Numbered from the stretch's first letter, positions 9,522 to 17,607 are shown. The stretch: 42,500 bases of DNA from Thermoleophilia bacterium (GCA_025928515.1 JAICJI010000017.1:1-42500), one strand, 5' to 3'. The notes: a model not told the origin generated them from the letters alone. A program made the numbers and translations.

Positions 9522-10166
9522 ATGCCCGTCCTACGGCCCGAGGAGGAGGAGAAGGTTCGTGGGTGGTTCGCGGAGCTCGAGCGGCCCGTCGAGCTGCTTG
9601 TCGGGCTCGGACCCGAGGAGACGCCGCTCGCCGGCTCCGGAGACGTCGACTTCGGCGCGGAGATGGTTCGCGTCTGCGAAGGCCTCGCCGAGCTCGGCGA
9701 CCGCGTGAGCTGTCGCGTCGAGCAACAGCCGGACGGATTCCCGCGCTTCCCCGCGGTCGCGATCCGACCCGACGGTCGGGACGTGGGTGTCCGCTACGAC
9801 GGGCTGCCGTGGGGCTACGAGCTCGGCTCCCTCGTCGGCGCGGTCGTCGAGGCCGGTCGCTCCGAGCCGTCGCTGCGCCCCGAGTCGATCGCGGCGCTCG
9901 GCGAGCTCGAGCGCGAGCTCGCGCTCGACGTCTTCGTCACGCCGACTTGACCGCACTGCCCGCCGGCCGTGTTGCTGGCGTACCGTTGCGCCCTCGCCTC
10001 CGAGCGTGTGACCGCGACTGCGATCGAGGCGAACGAGTTCCCGCAGCTCTCGCAGGAGCTCGGCGTGTGGGCGGTGCCGCGGGTCGTCGTCGACGGCGAG
10101 CCACGGTGGGACGGCGCGGTGCCCGAGCCGGAGTTTCTCCGCCGGATCCTGGCTCCTGCCGCCTAG
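9522..10166 (+). CDS. Selenoprotein: PDO/glutaredoxin-like protein with Sec at residue 143 (UPHC)
   Basis: Read through TGA 9948-9950, this is a 214-residue protein. The N-terminal half resembles the first thioredoxin unit of archaeal-type protein disulfide oxidoreductases (PAVAIRPDGRDVGVRYDGLPWGYELGSLV matches the PDO pattern in pieces) but lacks a CxxC. The C-terminal unit has the strand LDVFVTPT, then TGA, then PHCPPAVLLAYRCAL, followed by a cis-Pro loop VWAVPRVVVDGE. Homologous PDOs have CPYC or CPHC here, so TGA replaces the first active-site Cys and Cys146 remains. A strong GU-loop hairpin follows the UGA. The stop TAG overlaps the convergent small gene in CTAG. The role is probably thiol-disulfide exchange or peroxide/disulfide reduction; its electron donor is unknown. 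No strong ribosome-binding site precedes ATG 9522. Confidence 0.87.
9961..9980 (+). promoter_or_regulatory. SECIS hairpin of the PDO-like selenoprotein
   Basis: CGCCGGC (9961-9967) pairs with GCTGGCG (9974-9980) with one G-U pair, around loop CGTGTT. The stem begins 10 nt after UGA 9948-9950. Spacing, stem length and a GU in the apical loop match the bacterial SECIS pattern known from E. coli fdhF and seen again in fdhA at 25547. Confidence 0.75.
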
Positions 10167-10333
10167 CCGGTCAGCTTCACCGCCAGCCAGACACCCGCGA
10201 TGCCGCCGAGGCACGCGAGCGCGAGCGAGGCGACGCCGAACGCACTCCCGCCCCAGGCCTCCGGGGCGAAGCCGCCGAGCGTGGAGCCGGCGACGACGAA
10301 CAGCCAGACGACGCGCCGGTCCATGACGCCCAT
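10163..10333 (-). CDS. Small two-helix membrane protein
   Basis: A 56-residue protein from ATG 10333, with GGAG 5 nt upstream. It has two predicted membrane helices joined by a short loop: VVWLFVVAGSTLGGF and LALACLGGIAGVWLAVKLTG. The GGxxP...GGIAGxWLAxKL pattern recurs in small actinobacterial membrane proteins of unknown function (recognition from memory). Its stop overlaps the convergent selenoprotein stop by 4 bp. No function can be assigned. Confidence 0.6.
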   Translation of the reverse strand: MGVMDRRVVWLFVVAGSTLGGFAPEAWGGSAFGVASLALACLGGIAGVWLAVKLTG

Positions 10334-10362
10334 ATCGGCTCCGGCCGGTCGGCTCTCGACCC

Positions 10363-11118
10363 TCACAGGCGCGGGTGGAACCAGCGCACCGGTCCGCGTA
10401 GCGGAGTGTGGAACCTGATCCGGGCGACGACCGGCCCTCGCATCGGGCCGCGGTAGGCGAACACGGCGATCCCGGCGCTATGCGGCAGGAGCTCGCTGCG
10501 CCTGGGGCGCAACGTCGCGAACACACGGCCCCGGCGAGAGAGCAGCAGTCTCAACGCGGAACCGCCGACCTCCTCCGTCACGTTGCCGCGGTTGACGAGC
10601 CGCACGTCGAGCAGGCGGGTCGCGCCGCGACGCTCGACGGTCAGCGACCGCGCATCGAGCCGCCGCACGACTCGTCCCCGGACGCGGAGGACGACGATGA
10701 CGCCGACCCGCAGCCGCACGCGCACATGGCGCACGCCGAGCGGCCGCGTGGTCAGGAGCACGAGCGCCGGGTGATCTCCGGGCATCGCCCCGCGCGGGGG
10801 AGACGCACGCACGTGGAGGACTCCCATCGCACCGGCAGCGATCCGGATTCGCCGCGGCCGCACCCGAAGCCACTCGGCGGCGCCGTCCGTCGGCCGTACG
10901 CGGGGCTTCCCGCGCAGCGAGCGTGCGAAGCCGGCCCGCGAGACGTCGACGAGCACGGCGCGGCGGCTCGGGTTCCGCACCGTGATCGCGGCGGCCGCGG
11001 CGCCCCGCAGAGTCAGGCGCAACGGGCTCGCAGAGAGCCCGAGCCCCGGGCGGGCCGCGGCACCCGGGATGGATGCCGCGGCCACGCCGAGAACCAACGC
11101 TACGAGCGCACGTCTCAC
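10363..11118 (-). CDS. Secreted Ig-fold (fimbrial-chaperone-like) protein of unknown function
   Basis: A 251-residue, very Arg-rich protein with an N-terminal signal sequence (RRALVALVLGVAAASIPGAAA). The body looks like two beta-sandwich domains: one with ITVRNPSRRAVLVDVS and another with VRLVNRGNVTEEVGGS, phrases typical of pilus-chaperone-like or DUF916-like secreted proteins. Its start GTG 11118 overlaps the stop of the upstream lamin-tail protein gene by 4 nt (GTGA), so the two are co-translated. The likely role is an extracytoplasmic partner for that protein; this is inference. Confidence 0.65.
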   Translation of the reverse strand: MRRALVALVLGVAAASIPGAAARPGLGLSASPLRLTLRGAAAAAITVRNPSRRAVLVDVSRAGFARSLRGKPRVRPTDGAAEWLRVRPRRIRIAAGAMGVLHVRASPPRGAMPGDHPALVLLTTRPLGVRHVRVRLRVGVIVVLRVRGRVVRRLDARSLTVERRGATRLLDVRLVNRGNVTEEVGGSALRLLLSRRGRVFATLRPRRSELLPHSAGIAVFAYRGPMRGPVVARIRFHTPLRGPVRWFHPRL

Positions 11119-12170
11119 TTGCCGATCACCGTGAAGGTCAACGTCGCCGTGTAGTGGCCCGCCGGAACTACGGGGAGCGGAGAGACGAACCCGACGCTCG
11201 TCGCGATCGTGTCGCCGCCCGCCGCACTCGGTGCGCCGGTGCCCGCGATCACGAGGTCAGGCGCCGGGGCGATCGGTACCGCTGCGAGGCTGCCGGCTCC
11301 GACACCGATGCCGAGCGGCAGGTCGTGCGGCGCGAACGCCGTGCGGTGAACCGTCACCGAGTAGCCGCTCGAGTCGTTGCTCGTCACCGTCAGGTGCTCC
11401 GGCAGCGGATCCGGCGTCGCACCCGGCACCGCGGCCGGGAAGCTCAGCGTCGGGTGGTCGAGTGCGATCGACAGCAGCGGCTGGACGTCGACGTCGACAC
11501 CCGCCGACCCGCTCGACCCGTTCGGAGGAGGAGCAGCCGAGCAGGGGCTCGCTGTCGCCGACGAGTTCTGTGGATCGGCTGCCGCAGTCGCGAAGTCGGC
11601 CGCGTTGTCGTCGGTATCGGTGCAGCCGGCGCCCGCACGCGCCAGCGCGTTCGTCGCGCTTCCCGCAGGCGCCGCATCGCTGCCCTCGAAGTCGGCAGCG
11701 CTGCCGTACCCGACGAGGTCTTCCAGACCGGCGGCCGACGAGCAGCTTCCGGCGGACGCTCCGCACGAGAGCGCGGTCGCACCACTGACGACCGCGACCT
11801 TGCCGCCGGTCGCGGCGAGGTTCGAGGTGCCGGTCGCGTCCGCCGCCGGCAACACGGCTCCGTTCGCTCCGCCGGAGGCGAGCTGGACGAGGTACCGGCC
11901 GCCCGCTGGGATCGTGCCGCTCAGGGCGGTCTGTTGCCACGACGTGCTGGCGGCGGACGCGTACTGCAGCGTCCAGCCGTCGATCGCGACGTCTCCGGCT
12001 CCGCGGTTGAAGAGCTCGACGTAGTCGTTGGCGTACACCGCACCGCTGTTTCCGCCGGCGGCGAAGACCTCGCCAACGACGATGCTCCCCGAGCCGCTGG
12101 CTCGCGCCGACGCGGCACAGAGCGGCAGGGCGAGAGCCGTGAGCAGGACGAGCAGGTGGATTCGCTTCAT
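11115..12170 (-). CDS. Secreted lamin-tail-domain protein
   Basis: A 351-residue exported protein. I chose ATG 12170 because GGAGG precedes it and a clear signal peptide follows (MKRIHLLVLLTALALPLCAA). Residues about 28-170 form a lamin-tail domain: IVVGEVFAAGGNSG, ANDYVELFNRGAGDVAIDGW, IPAGGRYLVQLASGG, DLVGYGSAADFEG. Then comes a Ser/Ala/Pro-rich linker with Cys, and a C-terminal beta-rich region (LTVTSNDSSGYSVTVHRTAF) ending GHYTATLTFTVIGK. Lamin-tail domains occur in secreted bacterial proteins, often with nucleases, but no nuclease domain is seen here. It is coupled by GTGA to the next gene. Confidence 0.75.
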   Translation of the reverse strand: MKRIHLLVLLTALALPLCAASARASGSGSIVVGEVFAAGGNSGAVYANDYVELFNRGAGDVAIDGWTLQYASAASTSWQQTALSGTIPAGGRYLVQLASGGANGAVLPAADATGTSNLAATGGKVAVVSGATALSCGASAGSCSSAAGLEDLVGYGSAADFEGSDAAPAGSATNALARAGAGCTDTDDNAADFATAAADPQNSSATASPCSAAPPPNGSSGSAGVDVDVQPLLSIALDHPTLSFPAAVPGATPDPLPEHLTVTSNDSSGYSVTVHRTAFAPHDLPLGIGVGAGSLAAVPIAPAPDLVIAGTGAPSAAGGDTIATSVGFVSPLPVVPAGHYTATLTFTVIGK

Positions 12171-12313
12171 GGAGCCTCCGATCGGGGAAAAGATGAACGG
12201 CTCCTTGCTACCGCCCGCCGGGGCGCGGCGACAGTGTCCTTTCCAAAGTCGGCACGGAATCGGCACACATCCGCGCGCGACGCGGGACGCCGGTGGACGG
12301 CTAGATTCAGCGG

Positions 12314-13462
12314 ATGGACGCGCTGGAGCGGGCTGGTGAGGTCGCGGCGTCGTGGGACGAGCGGCTGCGTGCCGACCTTCCCGCCGACCTCGACATCTTC
12401 GACGCCCACACTCACCTCGGCACGGACATCGACGGGATGGTCGGGCGCTACGAGGAGCTCGTGGGCTCCATGGACAAATACGGCATCTCGCGGGCCTTCG
12501 TCTTCTGTCTCGACGAGCCCGACCGGCAGCCGGGCTTCCGCGCCGGCAACGAACGGACGCTCGAGTTCGCGGCTCGCTCCGGCGGCCGCCTCATCCCGTT
12601 CGTGCGGCTCGCGCTCGACGAGGAGCCGATCGAGGAAGCCCGCCGCTGTCTCGACCTCGGCGCGCGCGGGATCAAGCTGCATCCGCGCGCCCAGAAGTTC
12701 CTGCTCAACGACGAGCGGCTCGCGCCGGTCTTCGAGCTCGCCGCCGAACGCCGCGTGCCGATCCTCGTCCACGCCGGCCGTGGCCTGCCCCCGATCGCCG
12801 CCGGGCTCGAGCGGCTCGTCGACGCGTATCCGGGGGCGCAGCTCATCCTCGCCCACGCGGGCATCGCCGACCTCGCGAACCTCGCGAACCGCTTCTCCGG
12901 GAAGCGCGGCGTCTTCTTCGACACGTCGGTGTGGAGCGCGATCGACCTGCTGGGGCTACTGCGGCTCGTGCCGCCGGAGCAGATCGTCTACGCGTCCGAC
13001 TACCCCTACGGCCAGCAGCCGGGCTCGCTGCTCCTGTCGTCGCGCGTCGCCCGCGTCTCGGGCTTCGACGACACGCACCTGCGGGACATGTTCGCCGGCA
13101 ACGCGAACCGCATCGCCGACGGCGAGGAAGCGCTCGAGCCGTCTCAGCCGCAGGGCTCCGACATCCTCGAGCAGCCGCTCGCGCAGGCCCGCATCCACCA
13201 GTACGTCTCGATGGCGATGCCGCTCCTCTTCATCCGCCAGCCGGACGCCTTCGGCGCGCTCGGGCTCGCGCTCAACGCGACGGAGGAGCCGAATGGGGCG
13301 CATCGTGAGACGCTCGAGCAGATTCGCGAGCTGCTCGAGGCCGCGCGCGACCTCTGGCGGACGCTGCCCGAGGCAGACGACGACAGCGAGCGCCGCCTCG
13401 TCGCACGCACGGCCGTCCGCCTGATTCAGATTGCCGACACGGTGGCAGTGACCTCTTCATGA
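12314..13462 (+). CDS. Amidohydrolase-2 family metal-dependent hydrolase
   Basis: A 382-residue TIM-barrel amidohydrolase of the ACMSD/amidohydrolase_2 class. The metal site HxH is in DIFDAHTHLGTD near residue 35. Further barrel motifs are GARGIKLHPRAQKF, VPILVHAGRG, LILAHAGIADL and the C-terminal Asp in YASDYPYG, consistent with the expected H-x-H, H, H, D set. Such enzymes hydrolyse or decarboxylate small ring or carboxylic substrates. The stop overlaps the start of the molybdenum-hydroxylase small subunit (ATGA), which places it in the same pathway; the substrate is unknown. The C-terminal 90 residues are a helical extension beyond the barrel. Confidence 0.83.
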   Translation: MDALERAGEVAASWDERLRADLPADLDIFDAHTHLGTDIDGMVGRYEELVGSMDKYGISRAFVFCLDEPDRQPGFRAGNERTLEFAARSGGRLIPFVRLALDEEPIEEARRCLDLGARGIKLHPRAQKFLLNDERLAPVFELAAERRVPILVHAGRGLPPIAAGLERLVDAYPGAQLILAHAGIADLANLANRFSGKRGVFFDTSVWSAIDLLGLLRLVPPEQIVYASDYPYGQQPGSLLLSSRVARVSGFDDTHLRDMFAGNANRIADGEEALEPSQPQGSDILEQPLAQARIHQYVSMAMPLLFIRQPDAFGALGLALNATEEPNGAHRETLEQIRELLEAARDLWRTLPEADDDSERRLVARTAVRLIQIADTVAVTSS

Positions 13463-13899
13463 GCGCTCTGCGGCTCACGGTGAACGGCGGCGAGCACGTC
13501 CTCGACGTGCCGGTCGGGACGAGCCTCGCCCAGATCCTGCGCGACGAGCTCGGCCTCACCGGCACGAAGATTGCGTGCAACGAGGGGCATTGCGGCGCCT
13601 GCACCGTCCAGATCGACGGCGTCCCGCAGCTGTCGTGCATCACGCTCGCCCACGCGGTCGAAGGCGAGGTGACGACGATCGAAGGGCTCCGGGAGCATCC
13701 GCTCGTCGAGGCGTTCGTCCGCGCCGACGCAGTCCAGTGCGGCTACTGCACGCCCGGCCAGGTCGTGTCCGCCGCCGCGCTCGTCGCGGCCAACCCCCAG
13801 CCGACGCGCGAGGAGATCCGGCACGCGATGGCGGGGAACATCTGCCGCTGCGGCACCTATCCCAAGATCGAGGAGGCGATTCTCAGTTGGCAAGGCTGA
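13459..13899 (+). CDS. Molybdenum hydroxylase small subunit, two [2Fe-2S] clusters
   Basis: A 146-residue CoxS/XdhA-type electron-transfer subunit. The plant-type [2Fe-2S] motif is CNEGHCGACTVQIDG with a further Cys in LSCITL; the second cluster motif is QCGYCTPGQ followed by CRCGTY. Length and spacing match the xanthine dehydrogenase family. The start ATG 13459 overlaps the amidohydrolase stop and its own end overlaps the large-subunit start by 13 nt, so all subunits are translationally coupled. It passes electrons from the molybdenum centre to the FAD subunit. Confidence 0.93.
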   Translation: MSALRLTVNGGEHVLDVPVGTSLAQILRDELGLTGTKIACNEGHCGACTVQIDGVPQLSCITLAHAVEGEVTTIEGLREHPLVEAFVRADAVQCGYCTPGQVVSAAALVAANPQPTREEIRHAMAGNICRCGTYPKIEEAILSWQG

Positions 13900-16100
13900 T
13901 CCGCACCGAGAAAGAGGTCGAGGGACGCTTCGAGGAGGTGTGGATCGTCGTCGAGGAGGATCCGCTCGAGCAGTGGCCGGAAGGCCCGCTCGAGGTCGTC
14001 GGCCGCCCCGCGCCGCGCAAGGACGGGCCCGAGCGCGTGCGCGGCGAGGCCCGCTACACCGCCGACCTCCGGCTGCCGGGGATGCTCCAGGCGGCAGTGC
14101 TGCGCTCGCCGCATGCGCACGCGAAGGTGCGGCGAATCGACCTCGCCCCCGCGCTCGCACTGCCGGGCGTGCGGGCGGCGATCGGCCCCGGCGAGGCGCA
14201 CGGGCTCGAGGAGGAGGCCGGCTTCGCGGGCGCTGCGGTCGCCGCCGTCGCAGCGGACACCTTCGCCCAGGCACGAGCCGCCGTCAAGGCGATCGACGTC
14301 GAGTGGGAGGAGCTCGAGGTCGTGCTCGATCCCGACGACGCCGTCAAGCGCGAGCAGCTCACCGCCGAGCCGCGCACCTACGAGCGCGGCGACGTCGACA
14401 AGGCGTTCGCCGACGCGGACGTCGTCGTGGAGGGGACGTACCGCACGCAGACCGTCCTCCACAACTCGATGGAGACGCACCAGGCGATCTGCGAGTGGCA
14501 GGGTGACACGCTCCACGTCTACATCTCGACACAGTTCATCTGGGGGATCCGGCAGGCGGTCGCCCAGACGCTCGACCTGCCCGAGGACAAAGTGCGGGTC
14601 GTGTGCGAGTTCATGGGCGGTGGCTTCGGCTCGAAGAACGGCCCCGACGAGTACACGTTCGTCGCGGCGGAGCTTGCGAAACGGACCGGACGGCCGGTGC
14701 GCTGCGCACTGACGCGCCGCGAGGAGAACACCTCGGCCGGCAACCGGAACGCTACGATCCAGCGGCTCCGGGCCGGTGCCCGCGGCGACGGCACGATCGT
14801 CGCGTTCGAGGGCGAGTTCAGGAACTCCGTCGGCTGGTCGGGCTGGAACGCGTCGACCGAGGGGCCGATGCGGATGCTCTACGACTGCGAGAACGTCCGC
14901 AGCGTCACCTACGGCGCCAAGCTCAACACCCCGCCGATGAAGGCGTTCCGCGCGCCAGGCTTCGTCGAAGGGACGTTCGGCCTCGAGTGCCTCGTCGACG
15001 AACTGGCGGCGAAGCTCGACGTCGACCCGCTCGAGCTGCGGCGGCGTAACTACGCGGCCTCGAACGAGGGCACGCCGTTCTCGTCCAAGAACCTCGAGGA
15101 CTGCTACCGCATGGCCGAGCCGCACTGGGAACGGCGGCACGAGGTGCGTTCGCGGTCCGACGCGGTCTGGAAGCGCGGGGTCGGGATGGCGAGCCAGATC
15201 TGGTACGGCGGCGGCGGGCCTCCCTCGTATGCGTGGGTGCGCCTCGGCTCCGACGGCCGCGCGACCGTGATCACCGCGATGCAGGACATCGGTACCGGCA
15301 CGCGCACCGCGATGGCGCAGATCGCGGCCGAGGAGCTCGGCATCCCGCTGGAGCATGTCGACGTCGCGCTCGGCGACTCGGCGCGCGGGCCGTATGCCTC
15401 GATCTCGGCCGGCTCGTCGACGTTGCCGTCGATGGGGCCTGCGGTGCGGGCGGCCGCAGCCGACGCGCGCGAGCAGGTCGAGGACATCGCCGAGCAGCGG
15501 GGACTGCCGGCGGACACCCCACTGCAGGAGATCGTCGCCGTGCTGGAGGAGTCGCAGATTCTCGGCAAGGGCGCGCGCGGGCCGAACCCGACGGGGATGA
15601 GCGTCCTCACCTTCGGCGTCCACGTCGTCGAGGTCGCCGTCGACGTCGAGACCGGCGAGGTGAACGTCGAGCGCGTCGCGGCGATCCACGACGTCGGGCG
15701 GATCGTGAATCCGCTCGGTGCCTCGAGCCAGGTCGAAGGCGGCGTGATCCAGGGGATCGGCCACACGCTCTCGGAGGAGCGGCTGCTCGATCCCGAGAGC
15801 GGCCGCATCCTCACCACCTCGCTCGACTCGTACCGGATGCCGACCATCGCGGACGTGCCGGAGATCATCTGCGAATTCGTCGACCGGCCCGACGAGCACC
15901 TGACGAACCTCGGCTCGAAAGGACTCGGCGAGCCGCCGATCGTCCCGATCGCCGCCGCGATAGCGAACGCAATCCGGGACGCAACCGGCGCCGAGGTGCA
16001 CGAGCTCCCGATCTCGCGCGAGGAGATGCTGCGCGCGCTGCGCGAAGCCGAGGAGCGAGCACGTGAGAAGGAGAAGCGTGGAGCTCCTGCGGCCGTCTAG
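13887..16100 (+). CDS. Molybdenum hydroxylase large (Mo-MCD binding) subunit, substrate unknown
   Basis: A 737-residue subunit of the xanthine dehydrogenase/CO dehydrogenase family. I chose TTG 13887 because GAGGAGG lies about 10 nt upstream. Visible motifs: PRKDGPERVRGEARYTADL at the N-terminus, FMGGGFGSKNGPDEY, and near the centre PPMKAFRAPGF, where form I CO dehydrogenases have AYRCSFR and form II AYRGAGR. Hence this is not a canonical CO dehydrogenase. Near the C-terminus GSKGLGEPPI carries the catalytic Glu common to this family. It forms an L2M2S2-type complex with its neighbours. The substrate, probably an aromatic or N-heterocyclic compound or aldehyde, is not readable. Confidence 0.9.
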   Translation: MARLIRTEKEVEGRFEEVWIVVEEDPLEQWPEGPLEVVGRPAPRKDGPERVRGEARYTADLRLPGMLQAAVLRSPHAHAKVRRIDLAPALALPGVRAAIGPGEAHGLEEEAGFAGAAVAAVAADTFAQARAAVKAIDVEWEELEVVLDPDDAVKREQLTAEPRTYERGDVDKAFADADVVVEGTYRTQTVLHNSMETHQAICEWQGDTLHVYISTQFIWGIRQAVAQTLDLPEDKVRVVCEFMGGGFGSKNGPDEYTFVAAELAKRTGRPVRCALTRREENTSAGNRNATIQRLRAGARGDGTIVAFEGEFRNSVGWSGWNASTEGPMRMLYDCENVRSVTYGAKLNTPPMKAFRAPGFVEGTFGLECLVDELAAKLDVDPLELRRRNYAASNEGTPFSSKNLEDCYRMAEPHWERRHEVRSRSDAVWKRGVGMASQIWYGGGGPPSYAWVRLGSDGRATVITAMQDIGTGTRTAMAQIAAEELGIPLEHVDVALGDSARGPYASISAGSSTLPSMGPAVRAAAADAREQVEDIAEQRGLPADTPLQEIVAVLEESQILGKGARGPNPTGMSVLTFGVHVVEVAVDVETGEVNVERVAAIHDVGRIVNPLGASSQVEGGVIQGIGHTLSEERLLDPESGRILTTSLDSYRMPTIADVPEIICEFVDRPDEHLTNLGSKGLGEPPIVPIAAAIANAIRDATGAEVHELPISREEMLRALREAEERAREKEKRGAPAAV

Positions 16101-16902
16101 CCTCGAGGAGCTCGACGGCGGACTCCTCCTCCACGGCGGGACGGAGGTCGTCCCGCTGTTGCGCGAGGGGCTGCTCGAGACGGAGCGGCTGGTCGACGTG
16201 CGCGGCGTCGTGCCGCGCGGCGTCGACGGTGCCGTGATCGGTGCGGGGACGACGCTCGCGGAGCTCGAAGTCGAGCCGGCGATCCCGGACGCGCTGCGCG
16301 AGGCGTGCCGGCTCGCCGCGTCGCCGCAGCTCCGAAGCATGGGCTCGCTCGGCGGCAACCTCCTGCAGGCGACGCGCTGCTGGTACTGGCGGCTCGGCTA
16401 CGACTGCCGCCTCCACGGCGGTGACCGCTGCCACGCGCGGGACGGCGAGCACCGCGAGCACGCGATCTTCGCGAATGAGTTCTGCGCCTCGGCGCATCCC
16501 TCGGATGTGGCGGCTGCCCTCGTCGCGCTCGGAGCGCGAGTGCGGACGAACCAGCGCGAGCTCGCAGTCGAGGAGCTGTACCGCCTGCCGGACGAGGGCA
16601 ACCGGAGCACGACGACGCTCGAAAGCGGCGAGCTCTTGCTCGAGATCGAGCTGCCGCCGGCGGGCGCGAGCGTCTATCTCAAGGCGATGGACCGTAAGCG
16701 GTGGGCGTTCCCGCAGGTCGGCGTCGCCGTCGCGCGGCACGAGGACGGCTCGCCACGGATCGCGCTGGCCGGCGTTGCCCCGATCCCGTGGCGGATCGAA
16801 GGCGTCGACGACCTCGACGCCGCCACTCCGCTCCCGCGGACAGAGTGGAAGGTCCCGCTCGCGCGGGCACTCGTGCGCCGCGCCCTCGCCGCCCTGGCGT
16901 GA
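16078..16902 (+). CDS. Molybdenum hydroxylase FAD subunit with Cys-rich insert
   Basis: A 274-residue CoxM/XdhB-type FAD-binding subunit. I chose GTG 16078, preceded by AAGGAG, over GTG 16063. The FAD loop LLHGGTEVVPL and the second motif SMGSLGGNLLQATRC are present. After this comes an unusual insert of about 40 residues with Cys in RCWYW, YDCRL and DRCHARDGEH, before FCASAHPSDVAAAL. This resembles the loop that carries an extra [4Fe-4S] cluster in 4-hydroxybenzoyl-CoA reductase beta subunits, though Cys spacing differs. An extra cluster is an inference. The gene overlaps both neighbours. Confidence 0.88.
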   Translation: MELLRPSSLEELDGGLLLHGGTEVVPLLREGLLETERLVDVRGVVPRGVDGAVIGAGTTLAELEVEPAIPDALREACRLAASPQLRSMGSLGGNLLQATRCWYWRLGYDCRLHGGDRCHARDGEHREHAIFANEFCASAHPSDVAAALVALGARVRTNQRELAVEELYRLPDEGNRSTTTLESGELLLEIELPPAGASVYLKAMDRKRWAFPQVGVAVARHEDGSPRIALAGVAPIPWRIEGVDDLDAATPLPRTEWKVPLARALVRRALAALA

Positions 16903-17396
16903 TCGCCGCCGTCGTGCTCGCGGCCGGGGCGTCGTCTCGCTACGGGACGCAGCCGCCGAAGCAGGTCGAGTTGCTGCCGCGCGTGCTCTCCTCGTTGCGG
17001 CAGAGCTCCGTCGACGCGATCGTCGTTGTCAGCGGAGCGCACGCGTTGCCGGTCGAGAGCGTCCGGTGCCCCGATTGGGAGCGCGGGCCGGGCGCATCAC
17101 TTCGCTGCGGGCTCGCCGCCTTGCCGCCGAAGACAGAAGCCGCGCTGGTTGTCCTGTCCGACGGGCCCGACCTAGACCCGTGCGCCGTCGACCGCGTCGT
17201 CGACGACTGGCGTACGAACGGCGGTGACGCCGTCGCCGCGACCTACGGAGGAGTCCGCCTCCACCCCGTCCTGCTCGCGCGTGCGGTCTGGGACGACGTG
17301 CCCGACGAGGGCGCGCGGGCGCTGCCGGCCCGGCTCGTCCCCTGCGACGACCTGAGGCCGCCGGGAGACGTCGACTTCAGTCCAGCGGGATCCTGA
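16899..17396 (+). CDS. MobA/MocA-like NTP transferase
   Basis: A 165-residue nucleotidyltransferase starting at GTG 16899, overlapping the FAD-subunit stop (GTGA). The nucleotide-binding N-terminus IAAVVLAAGASSRYG and the motif GASLRCGLAAL fit the MobA/MocA/IspD-like Rossmann class; ALVVLSDGPDLDP carries the metal-binding Asp. MocA makes the cytosine dinucleotide form of the molybdopterin cofactor used by molybdenum hydroxylases, so this gene probably matures the cofactor for the enzyme encoded upstream. It is shorter than typical MocA (about 190-200 aa), lacking some of the middle. Its 3' end overlaps the convergent anti-sigma gene by 20 bp. Confidence 0.8.
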   Translation: MIAAVVLAAGASSRYGTQPPKQVELLPRVLSSLRQSSVDAIVVVSGAHALPVESVRCPDWERGPGASLRCGLAALPPKTEAALVVLSDGPDLDPCAVDRVVDDWRTNGGDAVAATYGGVRLHPVLLARAVWDDVPDEGARALPARLVPCDDLRPPGDVDFSPAGS

Positions 17397-17607
17397 GAGC
17401 GGCGAGCTTCTGCCGGAGCTCGGCCGGCATCTGCTCGTCCGCTGCCTTCCGCACGTAGACCCGCAGGCTCTCCTCGAACTTGTAGCGCCTGCGGCAACCC
17501 TCGCACTCGGCGAGATGCGCCTCCGCCTCATGCAACTCCGCGTCCGTGAGGACGTGGTCCATGTACGGCTGCATCATCTCTTCGCAGTGCGCGCACGGGT
17601 CCTTCAT
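17377..17607 (-). CDS. RsrA-like zinc anti-sigma factor
   Basis: A 76-residue ZAS-domain anti-sigma factor. The zinc motif HxxxCxxC is present as HLAECEGC, with an N-terminal CAHC that in RsrA supplies the redox-active Cys. The following YKFEESLRVYV matches the RsrA layout. RsrA-type proteins hold SigR inactive when reduced and release it on disulfide stress. The start overlaps the sigma-factor stop as ATGA, the standard sigma/anti-sigma pairing. Family identity is strong; redox control is inferred from the Cys arrangement. Confidence 0.85.
   Translation of the reverse strand: MKDPCAHCEEMMQPYMDHVLTDAELHEAEAHLAECEGCRRRYKFEESLRVYVRKAADEQMPAELRQKLAALRIPLD

Noticed and set aside
8310-10166. Alternative genetic code (TGA read as Trp) to explain in-frame TGAs
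   Set aside because: Many genes end at TGA inside tight 4-nt overlaps (fdhA/fdhB, coxS-like/large subunit, sigma/anti-sigma, Mrp subunits), so TGA is a normal stop. Two of the TGAs fall on catalytic Cys positions, not Trp.
12250-12290. SigR-type promoter before the amidohydrolase gene
   Set aside because: A GGAAT is present near 12257 but no GTT lies 18-19 nt downstream.
13887-16100. Aerobic CO dehydrogenase (CoxL)
   Set aside because: Neither AYRCSFR nor AYRGAGR is present; the loop reads KAFRAPGF.
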